A program made the translations under genes and the position numbers. A stretch of 64,000 nt of DNA from JBCCTX01 sp964468435 (GTDB taxonomy: Bacteria; Bacteroidota; Bacteroidia; J057), in NCBI GenBank assembly GCA_964468435.1, contig CAYXVE010000022.1, forward strand, positions 4,283 to 68,282. Direction: 5' to 3'. Below the pieces are notes generated by a model. It was not told the DNA's origin and did no database searches. It was given only the letters and a program-made list of their open reading frames with translations. Below are positions 37,058 through 45,186 of this stretch, piece after piece. Each line of letters begins with the position of its first letter. Position 1 is the stretch's first letter.

Positions 37058-37933
37058 ATGAGACACAGGAAAAAGCTCAATCATCTAGGGCGAAAATCTG
37101 CTCACCGTAAGGCTATGATGGCAAACATGGCTTGCTCATTGCTAGAGCATAAGCGCATAAAGACTACCCTGGCTAAGGCTAAAGCACTCAGAGTATATGT
37201 TGAGCCGCTTATCACAAAGTCCAAGGTTGATACAACACATTCCAGAAGGATTGTATTCTCTTATCTCAAAAATAAAGAAGCTGTTAAAGAACTTTTTCTG
37301 GAAGTATCACCACGTGTCCTTGACCGTCCAGGAGGATATACCCGTATTCTGAAAATAGGTAATAGACATGGGGATAACGCAGAGATGGCTTTCATAGAAC
37401 TGGTCGACTTTAATGAACTAGCACCCGGTAAAGCATCCAGTGTCAGTGCGACAGGCAAAAAGCGTCGTAGAAGAGGTAAGAAGAAAAAGGATGATACGCA
37501 AGATGCCGAAAACGTACAGGATCGTCAGGAAGATAGTGGATCAACCGGATCTGTTGAACGTCAGGATCTGACCCGGATAGAAGGTATCGGTCCCAAGATC
37601 CAGGAAATTCTTTACGAGAATGGCATAGAGACTTATGAGATGCTTGCAGATGCAGATGTTGAAGATCTTGAGCTGGTGTTGTCAAATGCTGATAGCCGCT
37701 ATAAATCACACGATCCCACTACCTGGCCACAACAGGCGAAGCTAGCTCATGAAGAAAAATGGGAAGAGCTAGATCAACTTCAGGATAAGCTTCAGGGTGG
37801 AAGAGTAGTAGATGAGGCAAAACCCGCGGAGGGTGAAGAGATTGAAAACTCTGGAGAATCCACTGATGAAGAGTCCACTAATGAAAAATCCCAGGAAGAT
37901 CAAGCAGATGATGCTGATAAGAAAGAGGAGTAG
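37058..37933 (+). CDS. rplQ: Ribosomal protein bL17 fused to a helix-hairpin-helix extension
   Basis: The protein has 291 residues, more than twice the usual size. Residues 1-120 are a normal L17 (MRHRKKLNHLGRKSAHRKAM ... EMAFIELVDFNE). A basic linker (KKRRRRGKKKK, about 134-144) leads to a folded domain at about 170-250: LTRIEGIGPKIQEILYENGI then DPTTWPQQAKLAHEEKW and LQDKLQGGR. This HhH-type (DUF4332-like) domain also occurs fused to other Bacteroidota proteins, including L21. The last 40 residues are acidic. The extension may contact rRNA or another factor; its job is unknown. Last gene of the cluster. Confidence 0.97.
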   Translation: MRHRKKLNHLGRKSAHRKAMMANMACSLLEHKRIKTTLAKAKALRVYVEPLITKSKVDTTHSRRIVFSYLKNKEAVKELFLEVSPRVLDRPGGYTRILKIGNRHGDNAEMAFIELVDFNELAPGKASSVSATGKKRRRRGKKKKDDTQDAENVQDRQEDSGSTGSVERQDLTRIEGIGPKIQEILYENGIETYEMLADADVEDLELVLSNADSRYKSHDPTTWPQQAKLAHEEKWEELDQLQDKLQGGRVVDEAKPAEGEEIENSGESTDEESTNEKSQEDQADDADKKEE

Positions 37934-37991
37934 GAATAATTTGATTATCCTGGATATCTTTTTTTAGAAAGACAGAATAACAAACACACTT

Positions 37992-38021
37992 AGAGGAAGT
38001 CAACCTTTTAAGACTTCCTCT
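37992..38021. terminator. Hairpin between convergent genes, possible bidirectional terminator
   Basis: A 10-bp stem (AGAGGAAGTC with GACTTCCTCT) with a 10-base loop lies between rplQ and the convergent AlbA_2 gene. No T-run follows on either strand, so intrinsic termination is uncertain. The stem is identical to the one after metH. Confidence 0.5.
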
Positions 38022-38046
38022 CAAATATGTTAAAATTGCTCTCCTT

Positions 38047-38703
38047 TTATTGAAATGCCTCCTCTGAGAGTGAAAAGTAGTCTCCTTTTTCGGTTGGATG
38101 TATATTAAGTATACCAGCTCTGACCAACTGAACGAGTGTATAAGAGGCTTTTTGCTTTGAAGTTCGCAATAGTTGGCGCGTCTCCTCAAGTGTAATCCGT
38201 GGAAACTGATCCAACTCCTGCATGAGTTTGCGTTCGAAGTCTCCGTAATGTATGGCTACCCCTTTATTTTTTCTGGATTGGCGCAGCAGATAGATCATTT
38301 CCCTACTGGCCTTGACACTCATATCCCTTACTCTCAAATAGGCAAGTTTGCGGGTCTTATCATGTGTCGGTAAAATATAATGTGGTTTGCGTGAGCTTTC
38401 TTGAATGTGCAGTGCCAGAACCTCTCTACGGGAATTCACCCGTACCTTTTCAGTCTGTAATTTGATCTGAGGTGTGCAGTATTTCTCCAGGAAGCTTCTT
38501 ATCGCATACTCATCCTCCTCAGGTGTTTTACTTCCATAAATGGTGGCATCATCGTCCACGCCGATCAATACTACGCCCCCTCGGGTATTTGCAAAAGCAA
38601 CAATCTCTTTTGCAATTTTGTCAGGATGCGCGGCTTTTCTTTTAAATTCAAGTTTTTCTCCCTCACCTGCCTTGACAAGCCGCTTGAGTTCGTAGAGTTT
38701 CAT
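38047..38703 (-). CDS. AlbA_2 (Schlafen-like) domain protein with C-terminal winged helix
   Basis: The protein has 218 residues. The N-terminal domain (about 10-140) is AlbA_2/Schlafen-like: EKLEFKRKAAHPDKIAKEIV, then FANTRGGVVLIGVDDDATI and a later LALHIQESSRKPHYI. These domains bind or cleave nucleic acids or bind ATP, and some belong to anti-phage systems, but many are chromosomal regulators. The last 60 residues resemble a winged helix (TLEETRQLLRTSKQKASYTL). It stands alone and converges on rplQ; conserved placement is not known to me. Confidence 0.82.
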   Translation of the reverse strand: MKLYELKRLVKAGEGEKLEFKRKAAHPDKIAKEIVAFANTRGGVVLIGVDDDATIYGSKTPEEDEYAIRSFLEKYCTPQIKLQTEKVRVNSRREVLALHIQESSRKPHYILPTHDKTRKLAYLRVRDMSVKASREMIYLLRQSRKNKGVAIHYGDFERKLMQELDQFPRITLEETRQLLRTSKQKASYTLVQLVRAGILNIHPTEKGDYFSLSEEAFQ

Positions 38704-38799
38704 AACAATACATGTTAAGAAAAGAGCGATAAAAAAACGTCCCCTCAGTTTCTATCAAAAAGTAGAAGAAATTCCTATAAGCAACAAATAATTTTGAAA

Positions 38800-39888
38800 T
38801 TATTTAATGGAAAGTAAATGTTGTATTTCTTCTGAGGATGGGATATTATTGTAATGCCATTTTTTGATTATAATACCATCCTTCAAGAACAGATATCCAG
38901 GATTAGACCTAACGATCGTCTTAAGCACAGTTTCATCCATCAATGCAAAGTCAAAGGGAAATGAATACTGTTTATCCATTTCTTTAACAGTGCTACTTCC
39001 TGTCGCAGTGGTGGCAAGTATTTCTACATGGTTGTTCTTAAGCTCATGAGCTAGGCTTATACTTTTTTGTAATTGTTTTTCAGGAGTATCGTTGAGATTA
39101 TGCATGATGATCATCAGTACATTCCCTTCAAACACATTTATTTCCTCCGACATAAAGAACAAAGCCCAATCCTTACAAAGAGGTAAGCCATCAGGTCCCA
39201 TCACTGTGGTACAGGTTTCCAGATCTGTCCGAACTTTGTATGGGCGATAGTCTATTACAGGGAGGTTGGCTCTGCAGTAACTGGCAAAAGCGCCAGAAAG
39301 AATAAATACTGCCAGCGTAGCAAGGCCAGCAATTCTCGAATTGGGTAACGGTTTGATCTGTTTTCTGAAAATAAACAGCGGGACCAGCATGCCTGTAAGA
39401 ATAATATCTTTGGTAAAGGATTCCCAGGGATCAATTTTCAAAGCATCTCCAAAACACCCACAATCTGTAACAGCCCCTGTGAAATGGGAATAACCAGTCA
39501 GGAGTGTAAAGAATATCATCATCAACATGGCAAGCCATGAAGTCCATATCATTTGGAAACTCAAAATAATAGCTACCCCCAAGGCAATTTCAAATACACT
39601 AATAAACCAGGCCAGTGGAAAGGCCAGCGGCTTCATAAAATCCGTTCCGAATACCACAAAGTATTCCTCCAGTTTGTAGGCAAACCCCGTGTAATCATTT
39701 GCCTTAATAAATCCGGAATAAATAAATAATCCTCCTACCAAAATACCGATGAGCCTTATCATAACATGAGTGGCTGGTAATGAGGAAAGAGAAAAACTGT
39801 TTTTCACCCGGTTTTCGGCAAATAGTATGATCAAAGACATTACACCTACAGCAGCAAATAATAACCCAATAATTTGATATGTACTCAT
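38800..39888 (-). CDS. DoxX/MauE-like membrane protein with thioredoxin-like C-terminus (BT_3928 type)
   Basis: The protein has 362 residues. The first part has about eight membrane segments of DoxX/MauE type with a GFIKANDYTGFAYKLEEYF stretch and a TDCGCFGDALK motif on a periplasmic loop. The C-terminal ~150 residues have a thioredoxin-like fold pattern (VLMIIMHNLND ... PGYLFLKDGIIIKKW) but no CxxC, so any redox role is uncertain. Genes of this type stand next to DUF1599 and folP throughout Bacteroidota. The role is unknown. It follows the DUF1599 gene by 37 bases. Confidence 0.85.
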   Translation of the reverse strand: MSTYQIIGLLFAAVGVMSLIILFAENRVKNSFSLSSLPATHVMIRLIGILVGGLFIYSGFIKANDYTGFAYKLEEYFVVFGTDFMKPLAFPLAWFISVFEIALGVAIILSFQMIWTSWLAMLMMIFFTLLTGYSHFTGAVTDCGCFGDALKIDPWESFTKDIILTGMLVPLFIFRKQIKPLPNSRIAGLATLAVFILSGAFASYCRANLPVIDYRPYKVRTDLETCTTVMGPDGLPLCKDWALFFMSEEINVFEGNVLMIIMHNLNDTPEKQLQKSISLAHELKNNHVEILATTATGSSTVKEMDKQYSFPFDFALMDETVLKTIVRSNPGYLFLKDGIIIKKWHYNNIPSSEEIQHLLSIK

Positions 39889-39925
39889 ATTTTACTAGAT
39901 CATATGTTTCACAAAGATATTTACT

Positions 39926-40492
39926 CTAAACATCTTTTTTGGTTTCATTCCTACGAATTAATGCAAACACCGCGTAATTGATGATATCGATATAATTAGC
40001 ATCTACACCTTCGGACACCTTGGTTTTACCATCATTGTCCTCAATTTGTTTTAGCCTGAGGAGTTTCATTAGGATTAAATCAGTCATAGAACTGATGCGC
40101 ATTTTTCTCCAGGCTTCGTCGTAATCGTGATTTTTTTTCTTCATGGTCTCAAATGATAGATTGATTTGATGATCGTAAAGATTTTCCAGCTCTTCATCAA
40201 GAACTTCCGGGCCAGGATGTTCCTTATTTTTCCACGAGTGGATAATTAGCGCAATAACTGCATAATTTATGATTCCCATGAACTCGCTTTCAATACTATC
40301 CCCAACTATATTTACACGTGATTCCTGAATATTTCGGATGCGCTCTGCCTTGATGAAAATCTGATCAGTCACCGAAGTCAATCGCATGATTCTCCAGGAA
40401 GTACCATAATCTTTGGACTTTTGTAAAAAAATCCTTTTACATGCTCCGATCACTTCTAAATAGGATTCATTTGTATCTTTGTTTTCTGTCAT
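39926..40492 (-). CDS. DUF1599 family protein (two MazG-like repeats)
   Basis: The protein has 188 residues made of two similar halves: KSKDYGTSWRIMRLTSVTDQ with GIINYAVIALI, and KNHDYDEAWRKMRISSMTDL with DIINYAVFALI. The repeats recall all-alpha nucleotide pyrophosphohydrolase-like (MazG-type) folds, with possible metal sites at the KxxDY region. The substrate is unknown; DUF1599 is also called a nucleotide-modification-associated domain. It is divergent from folP, as in most Bacteroidota, which hints at a link with pterin or nucleotide metabolism. Confidence 0.9.
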   Translation of the reverse strand: MTENKDTNESYLEVIGACKRIFLQKSKDYGTSWRIMRLTSVTDQIFIKAERIRNIQESRVNIVGDSIESEFMGIINYAVIALIIHSWKNKEHPGPEVLDEELENLYDHQINLSFETMKKKNHDYDEAWRKMRISSMTDLILMKLLRLKQIEDNDGKTKVSEGVDANYIDIINYAVFALIRRNETKKDV

Positions 40493-40532
40493 GGCTTATA
40501 TGGATTACCTGTGAGAGATATTTAGGAAAACC

Positions 40533-40540
40533 CAAATATA
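40533..40540 (-). promoter_or_regulatory. Possible -7 element for the DUF1599-DoxX operon
   Basis: On the minus strand this reads TATATTTG, an exact TAnnTTTG match, about 41 bases before the DUF1599 start codon. No clear TTG lies at -33. Confidence 0.4.
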
Positions 40541-40631
40541 CAGGTTGGTTTTTAGTAATTATAAATTTACAGCATCGGCCGGTAAACGTAAGTTATGAAT
40601 AGGTATTATCTGGAATATAATAAGCTGATAT

Positions 40632-41480
40632 ATGATTGAGCATTATTCATTGAATTGTAGAGGCAAATTGTTGAATCTGAGATCGCCCAAAGTTATGGGC
40701 ATATTGAATCTCACCCCTGATAGTTTTTCTGATGGGGGGAAATACAATGAATTATCAGCCGCATTGAACAGGGTGGAGGAGATGCTAATGGAAGGTGCTG
40801 ATGTAATAGATATAGGAGGGTATTCCTCTCGTCCTTATAGTGTAGATATCAGTATTGAGGAAGAGATATCACGTATTGACCGGATTACGAGAGAGATCAT
40901 GATAAGATACCCAGAAGCGATCATCTCGGTCGATACATTCAGATCACCTGTTGCTGAGCATATGCTCCAGGCTGGAGTTCATTTGATTAATGATATTTCC
41001 AGTGCGATGATTGATCCGGATATGATCGGATTGGTTTCGCAATATCAGGTACCTTACATCATGATGCATATGAAAGGAACGCCTCAGACCATGCAGGATA
41101 ATCCTCAATATATACATGTCATAGATGAGATCGTAGATTTCCTTGGTGAAAAGATATCTTTTGCCAGGGCAAATGGGATATATGATATTGTAATCGATCC
41201 GGGTTTTGGATTTGGGAAAACGATCCGCCATAATTATCAGATTCTTGTTGGCTTGGATCGTCTGTCTTACCTGGGGGTGCCTGTTTTGGCGGGTATCTCG
41301 AGGAAATCCATGTTGTACAGACTTCTGGATACAGAACCAGATGATGTGGTCGAGGTGGCTACAGCGCTTCATTTTCAGGCATTGATGCGCGGGGTGAACA
41401 TACTGCGCGTTCATGATGTGAAGGCAGCTAAAAGAATTGTGAAGATATATGAATATATGAAAGCTCATGGAACTCTTTAA
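40632..41480 (+). CDS. folP: Dihydropteroate synthase
   Basis: The protein has 282 residues. It joins p-aminobenzoate to the pterin diphosphate in folate synthesis. Family motifs: MGILNLTPDSFSDGGKY, DIGGYSSRP (where many have DIGGESTRP), ISVDTFRS, LINDISSAM, IVIDPGFGFGKTI and AGISRKSML. It is the sulfonamide target; no resistance change can be read from sequence alone. Its end overlaps cdaA by 14 bases. Confidence 0.98.
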   Translation: MIEHYSLNCRGKLLNLRSPKVMGILNLTPDSFSDGGKYNELSAALNRVEEMLMEGADVIDIGGYSSRPYSVDISIEEEISRIDRITREIMIRYPEAIISVDTFRSPVAEHMLQAGVHLINDISSAMIDPDMIGLVSQYQVPYIMMHMKGTPQTMQDNPQYIHVIDEIVDFLGEKISFARANGIYDIVIDPGFGFGKTIRHNYQILVGLDRLSYLGVPVLAGISRKSMLYRLLDTEPDDVVEVATALHFQALMRGVNILRVHDVKAAKRIVKIYEYMKAHGTL

Positions 41481-42276
41481 AGTTGGATTTGTATCAGTAC
41501 GTCTGGTTGACATCATTGATATCACCATCGTGGCGTTTTTATTTTACAAGATTTATGAAATACTCCGGGGTAGCCTGGCTCTTCGTGGGCTGAGTGTATT
41601 AATATCAATATTTTTCGTATGGAAAATAGTAGAATTACTGGATTTTGTATTGCTCAAATCCATACTGGATGAGTTTTTGGGATTGGGAGCCATTGCGTTG
41701 GTCATCATCTTTGCTCCGGAAATACGTAAATTTCTAACAGTTTTGAGTACCAACTCGTTGTTGGATAGATTACTAAGACCAATATATTCCAGGACAGATA
41801 TGGACGATACCAACCGTGAGATTGTGGGTGCATTGAAGGATTTACGGGCTTCGGGTTATGGTGCATTGATCGTATTATTGGGTAGCGACCCCTTGTGGGA
41901 TATTCGCGAAACGGGCGACAAGATCAACGCTGATATTTCAGCAAGGCTTATCGTTACCATTTTTCAGAAAAATAGTCCGCTCCATGATGGAGCCATGATC
42001 ATGACCAATAGCAAGATTGTTGCGGTAAGAGGAATCTTGCCCATTAGTGAAGATTCAAGTATTTCACCAGAATTGGGCATGCGACATCGTGCAGCAATAG
42101 GGGTATCAGAGATAAGTGATGCCCTGGTGATCATCGTTTCGGAAGAGCGCAGAGAACTATCCCTGGCATCTGGGGGGGACCTTAGGCGCAATGTGGATTA
42201 TAATGAGATCGAAGAAGCAATACAGATTCATTACAGAAAGATTATCAATAGTTCAAGCCAAATACATGCTACATGA
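41467..42276 (+). CDS. cdaA: Membrane diadenylate cyclase
   Basis: The protein has 269 residues. Three N-terminal membrane segments (about 14-90) precede the DAC domain, with the catalytic LHDGAMIM and the GMRHRAAIG motifs. It makes cyclic di-AMP from two ATP; c-di-AMP controls potassium and cell-wall homeostasis. It is translationally coupled to folP (14-base overlap) and overlaps folB. Bacillus cdaA partners such as CdaR and GlmM are not in this window. Confidence 0.96.
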   Translation: MELFKVGFVSVRLVDIIDITIVAFLFYKIYEILRGSLALRGLSVLISIFFVWKIVELLDFVLLKSILDEFLGLGAIALVIIFAPEIRKFLTVLSTNSLLDRLLRPIYSRTDMDDTNREIVGALKDLRASGYGALIVLLGSDPLWDIRETGDKINADISARLIVTIFQKNSPLHDGAMIMTNSKIVAVRGILPISEDSSISPELGMRHRAAIGVSEISDALVIIVSEERRELSLASGGDLRRNVDYNEIEEAIQIHYRKIINSSSQIHAT

Positions 42277-42653
42277 TGAAGATTGCTGTAGAGGGCATCA
42301 GGGTACATGGTTATCACGGTGTTTATGAAATAGAACAACAGGAGGGAAACGAATTTGAAATTGACGTATACCTGTTTATGCAACACAATAAAGCATTGGA
42401 ATCTGATCTGCTGGATCAGACGGTGAATTACCAGGACGTATATGACATCGTACTAGAGAGAATGCAGTTGAGGGTAAATCTATTAGAGCATCTTTGTCAT
42501 GAAATAGGACAAAAATTACTCGATAAGTATGATTCTGTGGAAAAAGTGTGTGTTAAGGTAAGTAAGCTGAAACCTTTATACATGGAAAAGTGTAAAAAAG
42601 CTACGGTAGAATTGACTATGTTTGGTAAAAAAATTGGTCTCAACAAATATTAA
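42273..42653 (+). CDS. folB: Dihydroneopterin aldolase
   Basis: The protein has 126 residues starting at ATG 42273 (or 42276), overlapping cdaA by four bases. VEGIRVHGYHGVYEIEQQEG and NLLEHLCHEIGQKLLD are family blocks. It acts upstream of folP in folate synthesis. Presence of folP and folB around cdaA makes this a folate/c-di-AMP operon. Confidence 0.95.
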   Translation: MMKIAVEGIRVHGYHGVYEIEQQEGNEFEIDVYLFMQHNKALESDLLDQTVNYQDVYDIVLERMQLRVNLLEHLCHEIGQKLLDKYDSVEKVCVKVSKLKPLYMEKCKKATVELTMFGKKIGLNKY

Positions 42654-42680
42654 TAGTAGATTCGCTATTCAATAATTGAA

Positions 42681-42751
42681 GGCGATGTGGCCGAGTGGCT
42701 AGGCAGAGGTCTGCAAAACCTTTTACGGCGGTTCGAATCCGCCCGTCGCCT
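42681..42751 (+). tRNA. tRNA-Cys (GCA anticodon)
   Basis: A full cloverleaf can be drawn: acceptor GGCGATG/CGTCGCC with one G-T pair, D-arm GCCGAGTGGCTAGGC, anticodon stem GAGGT/ACCTT with loop CTGCAAA (anticodon GCA), T-arm GGCGG TTCGAAT CCGCC, and discriminator T, which is typical for cysteine. The 3' CCA is not encoded. Confidence 0.97.
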
Positions 42752-42902
42752 CATCTCATCTTCAAGCCACTAAAACCGTTTTAAATAGTATCTATTCTTA
42801 CATACTATTATACTGTTCAAAGTTTCTTTTTTCCCGTTCCACGCTACTCAGTAGGATAAAAAGTAAAAAAAATCTTCTTTGTCACAGCATAACTGACATT
42901 TA

Positions 42903-42947
42903 ACATAGCATTAAATGCTATGTGTCATCGTGATTAGATGACACATA
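42903..42947. promoter_or_regulatory. Two overlapping, mutually exclusive hairpins
   Basis: Hairpin A pairs ACATAGCAT (42903-42911) with ATGCTATGT (42915-42923) around a three-base loop. Hairpin B pairs TATGTGTCATC (42919-42929) with GATGACACATA (42937-42947). They share 42919-42923, so they cannot form together. Such geometry is seen in attenuators and in overlapping operators. Confidence 0.5.
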
Positions 42948-43012
42948 TCGTTATAATATAAAATAAATATAATCATTTATTGATGATTATAACTAGTAGT
43001 AGGATGATATTT

Positions 43013-43063
43013 TTTTAAAATTTGGTCTAATTATTGAAATTCATTACATCTTTTAAAATTTGG
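43013..43063. repeat. 13-base direct repeat TTTTAAAATTTGG, two copies
   Basis: Copies at 43013-43025 and 43051-43063, 38 bases apart (start to start). Low-complexity AT content makes chance possible, but the shared TTTGG end is notable upstream of an outer membrane protein gene. Confidence 0.4.
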
Positions 43064-43218
43064 CGAAAAAAATTTCGTTAAATAAATAAAATAGAGACTC
43101 TAATTTTAGGAATATTTGATATTCATAATTAACAGAGAAGTCTCATTTAAAGGACTTCATGCATTACTGGAATAAAAGATCAACGAAAAAAGGAAAAGGA
43201 AAGCAAAATTTAAGTCCT

Positions 43219-43224
43219 AGGAGG
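43219..43224 (+). promoter_or_regulatory. Shine-Dalgarno-like AGGAGG before the OmpA-family gene
   Basis: AGGAGG lies three bases before ATG 43228. Such a perfect box is rare in this phylum; its spacing is short, so it may be coincidental. It supports choosing 43228 as the start over the in-frame ATG at 43159. Confidence 0.35.
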
Positions 43225-43227
43225 TAT

Positions 43228-44958
43228 ATGAAAAACGTATTACAATTATTATCAGCACTGTTCCTTAGCTCTTTTGCAATAGTCGTGTATGCACAGCAGA
43301 CTAACGATGATAGGTATAAAAATATACCTTCTAATTTGTATGAGCAAAAAGATAAGTATGATGCGGGTGAATATTTGTTTCCGCCCCGTCCCAAAAACAA
43401 CTGGTCGATAGGTGTGAAAGGTGGATATGCCTTTATATCAGGCGACGTGAGTGCACAGCCTGGATATGGGCTGGCATTTGATGTACGCAAGGCATTGGGG
43501 CATGCTTTTTCACTGCGATTTCAAGCAGGATATGGGGTTACACGTGGATTGAGTTACAAGCGAGCCATTGGATATTCTAAAACAGACTTTAACAATCCCT
43601 GGAAAAGTTTGTACGAACCTGAAAATGGCGGAAATTTCCCACTCGTATTCTACAATTTCCGCATGCGCTATCTGGATGCTGGTATTCAGGGGTTATTTAA
43701 TATCAACAATGTAAATTTCTACAGAGAGCAGAGTAATTGGAGTATTTATCTCGGTGCTGGAGTAGGTTTAATGGGATATCATACAAGCCTAGATGCGCTG
43801 GATGCCAATGGTAATCCCTACGATTTTACAGTAATATCTGGCCTTAACAATGATCCTTCCAACCCCGCCGTAGAAGGAAGAAGAGAAACACTGGATGCGC
43901 TAAAGAGTTTGCTTGATGGTGAGTATGAGACTCGAGCAGAGTCTCACAGTGATGAGGAAGGTCTGAGTCTAGGTAATGATACCCTGACAATAAACCCCAT
44001 GGTTAGTTTGGCTTTTGGTATCAGATATCGTCTCGGAAGAAGGGTAGAACTCGAAATTGAGCACCGGGTGGGCATTACCAATGATGACCTATTGGATGGA
44101 CAAAGATGGCAGGAGACTGGAACCTTAACTCGTGATTTTGATATCTATAATCATACGACCTTAGGGTTACATTTCCGTCTTGGAAAAGGAGAGGAGTCGC
44201 TATGGTGGTCCAATCCACTGACCAATATTTACAGTGATGTAAAAGATGCTAAAGATATTGTAAGCCGTTTTACCGATGACATGGATAATGATGGTATTCC
44301 CGATCTGTATGACAAAGAACCCGATACGCCAGAAGGAATGCCCGTAGATGTACAAGGTAGAACGCTGGACAGCGATGGAGATGGATTTCCAGATCATGTG
44401 GATGATCAGCCCTACACACCCAGAGGATGTGAAGTGGATAGCAGAGGAGTTGCACTGGATAGTGATGAGGATGGTGTCCCAGACTGCTATGATAAAGAAC
44501 CTGGTTCCCCCCCTGGTGCGCTCGTTGACGCAAAAGGTATCACAATCAATATGACAGAGCTTAGCAATGGACAAGGCGGAGGTGCAGTAGCTGATCAGCC
44601 CTGCGTGTTGCCGATTATCTACTTTGACCTGGGGAGAGATAATATAAAACCAGATTTTTACCCTGAATTGTATTATGTCGCACAACTGATGAAATCCAAT
44701 CCTGGTCTTAAAATCATAGCTACAGGACACGCAGATATAAGAGCAGGCTCAGATCTCAATGTAGACCTATCCCAAAGAAGGGTCTCTAATGCAGTGAACT
44801 TCCTCGTTGAAACATATGGAATCGATCCTGGCCGGTTTGAAGTAGAATATAAGGGCGAAGCTGAGAACCAGATCCCAGGTCTACCAGAAAATTATAACCA
44901 GAAAATGGAACCCCTGCATACAGTCAACAGACGTGTGGAGTTTGATTGTATTAACTAA
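43228..44958 (+). CDS. OmpA-family outer membrane protein with TSP3-type calcium repeats
   Basis: The protein has 576 residues from ATG 43228, where a clear signal peptide begins (MKNVLQLLSALFLSSFAIVV, cut after YAQ). An upstream in-frame ATG at 43159 would bury it behind a basic 23-residue tail. A beta-barrel-like region follows (about 50-330, many GxGxY strands), then three TSP3-like aspartate repeats (DMDNDGIPDLYDKE, DSDGDGFPDHVDD, DSDEDGVPDCYDKE) and an OmpA-C domain (YFDLGRDNIKPDFYPELY ... SQRRVSNAVNFLV, then NRRVEFDC) that binds peptidoglycan. It ties the outer membrane to the cell wall. Confidence 0.93.
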   Translation: MKNVLQLLSALFLSSFAIVVYAQQTNDDRYKNIPSNLYEQKDKYDAGEYLFPPRPKNNWSIGVKGGYAFISGDVSAQPGYGLAFDVRKALGHAFSLRFQAGYGVTRGLSYKRAIGYSKTDFNNPWKSLYEPENGGNFPLVFYNFRMRYLDAGIQGLFNINNVNFYREQSNWSIYLGAGVGLMGYHTSLDALDANGNPYDFTVISGLNNDPSNPAVEGRRETLDALKSLLDGEYETRAESHSDEEGLSLGNDTLTINPMVSLAFGIRYRLGRRVELEIEHRVGITNDDLLDGQRWQETGTLTRDFDIYNHTTLGLHFRLGKGEESLWWSNPLTNIYSDVKDAKDIVSRFTDDMDNDGIPDLYDKEPDTPEGMPVDVQGRTLDSDGDGFPDHVDDQPYTPRGCEVDSRGVALDSDEDGVPDCYDKEPGSPPGALVDAKGITINMTELSNGQGGGAVADQPCVLPIIYFDLGRDNIKPDFYPELYYVAQLMKSNPGLKIIATGHADIRAGSDLNVDLSQRRVSNAVNFLVETYGIDPGRFEVEYKGEAENQIPGLPENYNQKMEPLHTVNRRVEFDCIN

Positions 44959-44987
44959 GAAGCAGATTTAAATATAGCTCAGGGCTT

Positions 44988-45023
44988 AAAACGGGAAGTC
45001 TCGATAGTTGACTTCCCGTTTTT
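44988..45023 (+). terminator. Rho-independent terminator
   Basis: A 13-bp stem (AAAACGGGAAGTC with GACTTCCCGTTTT) closes a nine-base loop and runs into T residues, 29 bases after the OmpA-family stop codon. Its core, GGAAGTC, is shared with other terminators here. Confidence 0.85.
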
Positions 45024-45154
45024 ACTATTTTCAAAGATTGCGTACTTAGATGGTGGTATCTATAAATTTCATCTCTTTTTAATGGGGGGTTTTTGACAGT
45101 AATTTTTCATAATAGAATTTATGAGAATGTATTTTTTTTTGGTTCATGCAAAAC

Positions 45155-45162
45155 TAACTTTG
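45155..45162 (+). promoter_or_regulatory. Possible -7 element for hemE
   Basis: TAACTTTG matches TAnnTTTG and lies 24 bases before the hemE ATG. The nearest upstream TTTG is only 13 bases away, short of the usual spacing. Confidence 0.35.
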
Positions 45163-45186
45163 TGTAAAACTTAGTGTCAGCGCTAT

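Larger units (their letters stand above)
42752..43227 (+). other. AT-rich leader before the OmpA-family gene
   Basis: This 476-base gap is strongly AT-rich and without coding content. It contains two overlapping hairpins at 42903-42947 and a 13-base direct repeat (TTTTAAAATTTGG) at 43013-43025 and 43051-43063. A near-consensus -7 element may lie around 43111 (AATATTTG), but it is not exact. Confidence 0.5.

Noticed and set aside
38047..38703. AlbA_2/Schlafen-like gene as a defence system
   Set aside because: It is alone, beside ribosomal genes, with no partner nuclease, toxin or mobile element; a housekeeping or regulatory role is as likely.
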